NCBI GenBank assembly: GCA_030840645.1
Contig: JAVEEC010000094.1
Location: 1-38,075, forward strand
From: Frankiaceae bacterium
GTDB lineage: Bacteria > Actinomycetota > Actinomycetes > BP-191
Length of the DNA: 38,075 bases
Reading direction: 5' to 3'
The position numbers were made by a program, and so were the translations under genes. Below are positions 34,037-38,075 of the stretch, piece after piece. The stretch's first letter is position 1. Each line of letters begins with the position of its first letter. The notes under the pieces were generated by a model. It had not been told where the DNA came from. It did not search any database and worked only from the letters and a program-made list of their open reading frames with translations.

Positions 34037-34213
34037 CTACTCGCAGTTGAGACAGGTGGAGTGGTCCGCGTCGGTGATGCACCGGACCTGCTGCGTCACG
34101 CAGTTCGCGACGAGGGTCGGCAGGGCCTGGGCGCCGACGACGGAGGCGATGTCCGCGTCGGAGAGAACGGTGAGGGTCTCGCGCTTGAGTGCGAGCGAAC
34201 GGCGCTGCGTCAT
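34037..34213 (-). CDS. 58-residue Cys-rich RiPP-like precursor peptide
   Basis: This small gene has a complete expression signal: AAGGAG (34220-34225) 6 nt before the ATG, and a TTGGAC/CACAAT promoter upstream. The peptide begins MTQRRSLALKRETLTVLSDA and continues DIASVVGAQA. That LxLxRETLxxLSDxxIxxVVG(A/G) pattern is the shape of class I lanthipeptide leaders of Actinomycetota and similar precursors. The last 28-30 residues have four cysteines (38, 45, 54, 57; ending STCLNCE) and five Ser/Thr (33, 40, 47, 52, 53) that could be dehydrated. No LanB, LanC, LanM or other modifying enzyme lies in the window. So it is either an orphan RiPP precursor modified in trans or a metal-binding/disulphide small protein with a leader-like N-terminus. 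The gene itself is well supported; its class is inferred. Confidence 0.75.
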   Translation of the reverse strand: MTQRRSLALKRETLTVLSDADIASVVGAQALPTLVANCVTQQVRCITDADHSTCLNCE

Positions 34214-34247
34214 GAGGGGCTCCTTCGGGGGCGAGTGGATTGCCCGG

Positions 34248-34277
34248 ATTGTGCCGGGTGGGCCGGGCGGCGTCCAA
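34248..34277 (-). promoter_or_regulatory. Sigma-70-like promoter of the small peptide gene
   Basis: On the minus strand TTGGAC (34272-34277) and CACAAT (34248-34253) are separated by 18 nt, in front of the ribosome site at 34220-34225. Both hexamers are near consensus for a vegetative actinobacterial promoter. Confidence 0.5.
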
Positions 34278-34305
34278 CCGCCGGAGTTGGCCGTTCGCGC
34301 CCGTT

Positions 34306-34321
34306 CCGCGGGTGCCCGCGG
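34306..34321. promoter_or_regulatory. Perfect palindrome before the lipoprotein/eCIS genes
   Basis: CCGCGGG-TG-CCCGCGG (7-bp arms) ends 1 nt before TACAGT (34323-34328), a possible -10 element for the lipoprotein gene at 34366. It is placed as an operator would be, but could also be a chance GC palindrome. Confidence 0.35.
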
Positions 34322-34365
34322 CTACAGTCGCAAACGGGTCATGACGGCAGCGCGGAGGGGTGAGC

Positions 34366-34851
34366 ATGGACCGGCCACCACCGGCGCGCGCGAGCCTGCT
34401 GCTGCTCGCTGCGGCCCTGGTCGCGGCCGCCGGGTGCTCGGTCGGCAAGGACGCGAAGCCGGGGCGCGACGTGTCGTCGTTCAAGATCAAGGTCGGCGAC
34501 TGCGTCGTCCCGCCGAACGAGATCAAGGCCGAGCTGAGCAAGGTCCGCGTCGTCTCCTGCGCGACCAACCACACCCAGGAGGCGTACGCGCTGGTGGACT
34601 ACGTGCCCGCCGGCGGCGCCTCACCGGCGTCGGTCTACCCGGGCGACGAGGTGCTGAAGAAGTACGCCGACGGCGCCTGCGCGCAGCGGTACGAGGGCTA
34701 CGTCGGCGTCGCGTACGCCGACTCCTCGCTGTTCTTCACCTACCTGCTCCCCTCCGCGCGCGGCTGGCAGGGCGGGGACCGGTCGGTGGTCTGCTTCGTC
34801 ACGACGACCGGCAAGCCGCTCACCAAGTCCGTCAAGGGCAGCAAGATCTGA
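34366..34851 (+). CDS. Septum_form family lipoprotein
   Basis: 161 residues from ATG 34366 (GGAGG at 34354-34358). A hydrophobic signal ends with the lipobox AAAGC, with Cys25 the likely lipidated residue. After a short Lys/Asp linker the domain begins FKIKVGDCVVPP, then VRVVSCATNHTQEAYALVDY and, further on, ACAQRYEGYVG and VVCFVTTT. This cysteine and histidine layout (GDC, V.C...H..E, C) is typical of the actinobacterial Septum_form family (PF13845). The name comes from early annotation; the biochemical role is unknown. It is anchored on the outer leaflet. The PAAR-like gene starts 14 nt after its stop, so it is probably co-transcribed with the injection-system genes and may act at the envelope during their assembly or firing (inference). 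Confidence 0.8.
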   Translation: MDRPPPARASLLLLAAALVAAAGCSVGKDAKPGRDVSSFKIKVGDCVVPPNEIKAELSKVRVVSCATNHTQEAYALVDYVPAGGASPASVYPGDEVLKKYADGACAQRYEGYVGVAYADSSLFFTYLLPSARGWQGGDRSVVCFVTTTGKPLTKSVKGSKI

Positions 34852-34865
34852 CTGGAGGGCTCGAC

Positions 34866-35264
34866 GTGGGCAATCCGAACGCCGTGATGGCGGGGATGAT
34901 GCAGTGCACGTTCGGCGTCGCGCCGTCGACGCTCGTCGTCATCCCGAAGGGCCCGCCCGTCATCATCGAGGGCCGGCCCGCGGCCACGATCCTGGACATG
35001 GCGCCGATGGCGAACATCCCGCCGTTCGGCGTGTGCAACTCCCTCGCGAACCCACTGGTCGCCGCTGCGACGGCGGCGGCTCTCGGTGTCCTGACCCCGA
35101 TGCCGTGCACGCCGATCCCGGCCGGGCCGTGGAAGCCGGGCGCGGTCAAGACGATGATCAACGGCAGCCCCGCGCTGACCGCGGGATGCACGCTGAACTG
35201 CGCGTTCGGCGGCGGCGTGATCAGCATCGTGAACCCCGGCGCGACCATGACGACCAGCGGGTGA
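34866..35264 (+). CDS. DUF4280 PAAR-like spike-tip protein
   Basis: 132 residues from GTG 34866 with GGAGGG at 34853-34858. The DUF4280 signature runs through the whole chain: MMQCTFGVAPSTLVVIPKG, then AATILDMAPMANIPPFGVC, NPLVAAATAAALGVLTPMPC, PWKPGAVKTMINGSPAL and a final CAFGGGVISIVNPG. Conserved Cys and Pro/Gly turns fit the small conical beta fold that caps the VgrG-like spike in contractile injection systems and can carry toxins. This copy has no extra C-terminal effector domain. It sits 152 nt upstream of the tail sheath gene and is evidence that the downstream operon is an injection particle, not only a remnant prophage tail. Confidence 0.88.
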   Translation: MGNPNAVMAGMMQCTFGVAPSTLVVIPKGPPVIIEGRPAATILDMAPMANIPPFGVCNSLANPLVAAATAAALGVLTPMPCTPIPAGPWKPGAVKTMINGSPALTAGCTLNCAFGGGVISIVNPGATMTTSG

Positions 35265-35416
35265 CGGGACTGTCACCTGCCGGGCGGTCAAGTTCGCGAC
35301 ACCAATTTCTGCATTCGCCTGATGCCGGCCCGGGCGAGGCATATCTTGCGCTCAACCGCCCATGGGAGCGGCTGCGAGGGTCCCGGCCTGGGCCACTCTG
35401 AAAGGGGTGTTGCCGG

Positions 35417-36991
35417 GTGCCTACTTACACCGCACCAGGCGTGTACGTAGAGGAAGTGGCCTCGTCCCAGAAGGTCCTCTCCCCCGCGGCAACAGCGATC
35501 GCGGCGTTCGTCGGCTTCACCGAACGCGCGCCGAACGACGACCCGAACGACCCCGAGGGCCTCGCGCCCCGGCTGGTCACGAGCTGGTCGCAGTACGAGC
35601 AGCTGTTCGGCAGCTTCGCGCCCGGCTGCGTCCTGCCGCTGAGCGTCTACGGCTACTTCCAGAACGGCGGCGCGATCGCGTACGTGTGCCGCGTTCCGAA
35701 CAACAAGCCGGCCGGCCTGCCCGCGCAGCGCTCGCTGCCGGCCGCGGACCGGGCGCTCGGCCTGCCGCTCGTCGTGACGAGCGTCGAGCCGGACGCCGAC
35801 ATCTCGATCGCGGTGGACGCGTTCGACGGCGGCGAGGACGCACCCGACGGCCCGGCGCCGTTCACGATCAACATCGTGGAGCGCGGCGAGGTCGTCGAGA
35901 GCTACCCGAACCTCACCCTCGACGGCGGCGACCGCAACGCCGCCAAGGTCATCAACGCGACCTCCACCAAGGTCAAGGTCGAGGTGAAGCTCGACAAGAA
36001 GGCGGACCTCTCCTCGCTCCTCGACGTCCTCAAGCCCGGCCTCTACCCGATGGAGAAGGCCGCGCCGGTCGCAGTGCCCGTGCAGGGCAAGAGCTTCGCC
36101 GGGTCCGAGTCCGCGCGCCGCGGCATCAACGGCCTCGCCGTCGCCGAGGACGTCACCATGGTGGTCGTCCCGGACCTCGTCACCGCCGCCCGCAAGGCCG
36201 ACGGAACGCTCGACCTCGGGCTCTGGAAGGCCGTGCAGACCTCGCTGATCGCACACTGCGAGCAGCACGGCAACCGGATGGCCGTCCTCGACGCGCCGCC
36301 CGGCATGAACCCGCAGCAGATCATGGAGTGGCGCTCCGGCGTCGCGATGTACGACTCGGCGTTCGCCGCGCTCTACTACCCGTGGATCAAGGTCGAGAAC
36401 CCGATCGGCGTCAACGGCGACCGCGAGGTCTTCATCCCGCCGTCCGGCCACATCGCCGGCCTCTGGGCGCGCACCGACGAGTCCCGCGGCGTGTGGAAGG
36501 CCCCGGCCAACGACACCATCCGCGGCTGCCTGGACATCGAGCGTTCGATCACGCAGAACGAGCAGTCGCTGCTCAACCCGATCGGCATCAACTGCATCAG
36601 GCCGTTCGGCACCCGCGGCATCCGCGTGTGGGGCGCGCGCACCCTCGCGTCGGACACGGACTGGCGTTACATCAACGTCCGCCGGCTGTTCAACATGATC
36701 GAGACCACGATCATGGAGGGCACGCAGTTCGCCGTGTTCGAGCCGAACGACGTCACCCTCTGGGAAGGCGTGAGCCGGACGCTCACCGGCTTCCTCCGCG
36801 GTCTCTGGACGGCGGGCGCGTTGTTCGGCGACTCGGCCGAGCAGGCGTTCTACGTCAAGTGCGACTCCGAGACGAACCCGCCCGAGTCGATCGACATGGG
36901 CAAGCTCGTCGTCGAGGTCGGCATCGCGCCGGTCAAGCCCGCGGAGTTCGTGGTGTTCCGCATCAGCCAGCAGAAGCAGGTCGCGGGATAA
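35417..36991 (+). CDS. Contractile tail sheath protein (eCIS/phage-tail-like)
   Basis: 524 residues from GTG 35417 with AAAGGGGTG upstream. The N-terminus MPTYTAPGVYVEEV is the hallmark of contractile sheath proteins (Afp2-4, Pvc2-4, Streptomyces CIS sheath), where it forms the strand that links neighbouring subunits. The C-terminal third has the conserved core: VFIPPSGHIAGLWARTDESR, VWKAPAN, then GINCIRPFGTRGIRVWGART, WRYINVRRLFNMIE, and a final VEVGIAPVKPAEFVVFRISQ. Residues 140-245 form a variable surface domain. Only one sheath gene is seen before the tube, as in the simpler actinobacterial eCIS. The 152-nt gap upstream probably holds the operon promoter, but I could not assign it. Confidence 0.95.
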   Translation: MPTYTAPGVYVEEVASSQKVLSPAATAIAAFVGFTERAPNDDPNDPEGLAPRLVTSWSQYEQLFGSFAPGCVLPLSVYGYFQNGGAIAYVCRVPNNKPAGLPAQRSLPAADRALGLPLVVTSVEPDADISIAVDAFDGGEDAPDGPAPFTINIVERGEVVESYPNLTLDGGDRNAAKVINATSTKVKVEVKLDKKADLSSLLDVLKPGLYPMEKAAPVAVPVQGKSFAGSESARRGINGLAVAEDVTMVVVPDLVTAARKADGTLDLGLWKAVQTSLIAHCEQHGNRMAVLDAPPGMNPQQIMEWRSGVAMYDSAFAALYYPWIKVENPIGVNGDREVFIPPSGHIAGLWARTDESRGVWKAPANDTIRGCLDIERSITQNEQSLLNPIGINCIRPFGTRGIRVWGARTLASDTDWRYINVRRLFNMIETTIMEGTQFAVFEPNDVTLWEGVSRTLTGFLRGLWTAGALFGDSAEQAFYVKCDSETNPPESIDMGKLVVEVGIAPVKPAEFVVFRISQQKQVAG

Positions 36992-37028
36992 CCCGCGCAC
37001 CCCGGACCCTTCGACCTGAGGAGCAGCC

Positions 37029-37508
37029 TTGCCGAACGACCTGATCACACACGACCCGATGATCTCCCAGAACTTCTTCCTCGAGATCGACGGCGAGGTC
37101 ATGAGCGTGCTGTCCAGCATCTCCGGCCTCGACATCGAGGTGGAGGTGGCCTCGCTCCAGCAGGTCGGGAAGATGGGCAAGATCCAGATGGTCCGGACCC
37201 TGGGCAACCAGATGAAGGCCCCGGACCTCTCGCTCACCCGCATGGCGCCCGCGGACAGCAAGAACGACAAGCTCTGGAAGTGGTTCAACGAGATCCGCGA
37301 CAAGGGCATGCTCATGGGCGACCGTTCGAAGAGCCGCAAGAACGGCTCGATCGTCATCTACGACACGACGAACGCCGAGGCGTGCCGGTTCAACTTCTTC
37401 AACGCGTGGCCCAGCAAGATCTCGACCGACCAGCTCAGCGCCGACTCGCACGAGCCGGTGAAGGAGACCATCACCCTGCAGTGCGAGCGGCTCGAGCGGG
37501 TCAAGTAG
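37029..37508 (+). CDS. Tail tube protein (gp19/Afp1-like)
   Basis: 159 residues from a TTG at 37029, 37 nt after the sheath stop, with GAGGAG at 37018-37023. The pattern is that of T4 gp19/Hcp-fold inner tube proteins: SQNFFLEIDGEVMSVLSSIS at the start, then MVRTLGNQMKAPDLSLTR, KWFNEIRDKG, a GSIVIYDTTNAE strand and FNFFNAWPSKISTDQLSADS near the end. It stacks as hexamers to make the rigid tube through which effectors pass. Length and order (sheath, then tube) match known eCIS operons. Confidence 0.93.
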   Translation: MPNDLITHDPMISQNFFLEIDGEVMSVLSSISGLDIEVEVASLQQVGKMGKIQMVRTLGNQMKAPDLSLTRMAPADSKNDKLWKWFNEIRDKGMLMGDRSKSRKNGSIVIYDTTNAEACRFNFFNAWPSKISTDQLSADSHEPVKETITLQCERLERVK

Positions 37509-37512
37509 CGCT

Positions 37513-37998
37513 ATGGCGATGGCCACCGAGTACGAGTTCGTCCTCCCCCGGGGGTACGTCGACGGGCGGGGTGCGGTCCACCGCACCGGCACCATGCGCC
37601 TGGCGACGGCGAGGGACGAGCTGGAGCCGCTGCGCGACCCCACCGTCTCGGGACCGGACGACCCGCGCCTGACCGTGCTGGTCCTGGCGCGGGTCGTGAC
37701 AACGTTGGGCACCCTCGAGCTCGTGACGCCGCACGAGATCGAGGGGCTCTTCACCGCCGACATGGCGTTCCTCCAGGACTTCTACGGAGTCATCAACTTC
37801 GGGAGCCAGGAGGAGTACGAAGCGCTGCTCGCCGAGCAGCAGCAGAGCCCGCCGCCGCCCGTACCCGTCTCCCCGTCCGCGGCGGCGTCGCCGCCCGGCG
37901 GGGACCCGGCGGCGAGCGTCGAGGACGCCGCATCTCCCGCTGTCCCCGCGCCGAGCCGGCGGGCGCAGATCGAGGAGATCGGCGCCACGAGCAGGTAG
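37513..37998 (+). CDS. Tail-assembly (gp41-like) protein of eCIS
   Basis: 161 residues; ATG 37513 is 4 nt after the tube stop (an internal ATG at 37519 is also possible). Residues 5-95 match the small assembly proteins that follow the tube gene in contractile systems: YEFVLPRGYVDGRGAVHRTG, TMRLATARDELEPLRDP, LTVLVLARVVTTLGTLELV and IEGLFTADMAFLQDFYGVIN. These resemble phage tail-assembly chaperones. The last 60 residues are a Pro/Ala/Ser-rich tail, probably disordered. It is likely cytoplasmic and acts on tube or baseplate assembly; exact role not known. Confidence 0.82.
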   Translation: MAMATEYEFVLPRGYVDGRGAVHRTGTMRLATARDELEPLRDPTVSGPDDPRLTVLVLARVVTTLGTLELVTPHEIEGLFTADMAFLQDFYGVINFGSQEEYEALLAEQQQSPPPPVPVSPSAAASPPGGDPAASVEDAASPAVPAPSRRAQIEEIGATSR

Positions 37999-38000
37999 CC

Positions 38001-38075
38001 ATGCTGCGGTACCCGCCCGAGGCGATCTGGCAGGAGGTCGCGTTCCTCGCGTACCACCTGCACTGGCCGCTCGAC
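38001..38075 (+). CDS. DUF6760-type eCIS protein, 5' end only
   Basis: ATG 38001 lies 2 nt after the previous stop and the frame runs off the window. The 25 visible residues, MLRYPPEAIWQEVAFLAYHL followed by HWPLD, match the short DUF6760-type proteins (YP...EEVAYIAYHFHWPLD) that follow the gp41-like gene in actinobacterial eCIS and related phage tails. They are normally about 50-60 residues and resemble the second product of a tail-assembly pair. Function unknown. Confidence 0.75.
   Translation, partial: MLRYPPEAIWQEVAFLAYHLHWPLD

Noticed and set aside
34028..34363. Plus-strand frame overlapping the small peptide gene
   Set aside because: Its translation is composition-driven and lacks a ribosome site; the minus-strand frame has promoter, ribosome site, leader motif and patterned cysteines.

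Overview
The window is high-GC DNA with dense coding, frequent GTG/TTG starts, Sec-type secreted proteins and domain families typical of Actinomycetota (DUF7793 STAS-like, Septum_form lipoprotein, PucR regulators, DUF4280 PAAR-like protein, actinobacterial-type contractile injection genes). It looks like chromosomal DNA of an actinobacterium; I cannot place it to genus. No tRNA, rRNA, CRISPR array or transposase was seen. No gap between genes exceeds 300 bases. The least GC-rich stretch is about 29.2-31.1 kb, around a toxin tip.

Layout. (1) 1-4762: envelope and exported proteins (3' end of a DUF5666-type gene, membrane-anchored YceI, a lipoprotein, a secreted esterase, a secreted trypsin-like protease) and a PucR-type regulator with two C-terminal-type HTH domains. 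(2) 4926-6844: a DUF7793 STAS-like protein translationally coupled to a soluble HAMP-GGDEF-EAL protein. (3) 7008-18426: a small LuxR-type HTH protein, then a tight five-gene run: FtsH-like membrane AAA protease, Cdc48-like tandem AAA ATPase, secreted PQQ-like propeller, a propeller protein with a C-terminal membrane anchor, and a 14-repeat kelch protein. Junctions are +2, +3, +11 and -4 nt, so this is probably one transcript. (4) 18506-31120: a HTH-STAND NTPase, then a 3279-residue secreted RHS protein with a variable C-terminal toxin tip, an overlapping immunity candidate and a pentapeptide-repeat protein. (5) 31349-34003: a second anchored surface protein (propeller, VWA-like domain, Asn/Pro-rich stalk, TM) whose C-terminus resembles that of the 13439 gene. 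(6) 34037-34213, minus strand: a 58-residue Cys-rich peptide gene with a lanthipeptide-like leader, too short for most ORF callers. (7) 34366-end: Septum_form lipoprotein, DUF4280 PAAR-like tip, tail sheath, tail tube, tail-assembly protein and the start of a DUF6760-type gene. These last genes are the beginning of an extracellular contractile injection system (eCIS) or phage-tail-like particle that continues past the window.

Reading as a whole: the window joins surface-displayed beta-propeller proteins, two AAA+ machines, a STAND NTPase, a polymorphic RHS toxin and a contractile injection operon. The individual families are recognisable. What looks undescribed is the combination: the AAA/propeller operon, the shared C-terminal anchor on two propeller proteins flanking the RHS locus, and the RiPP-like peptide beside the eCIS operon. 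Functional links between these blocks are inferred from position only.
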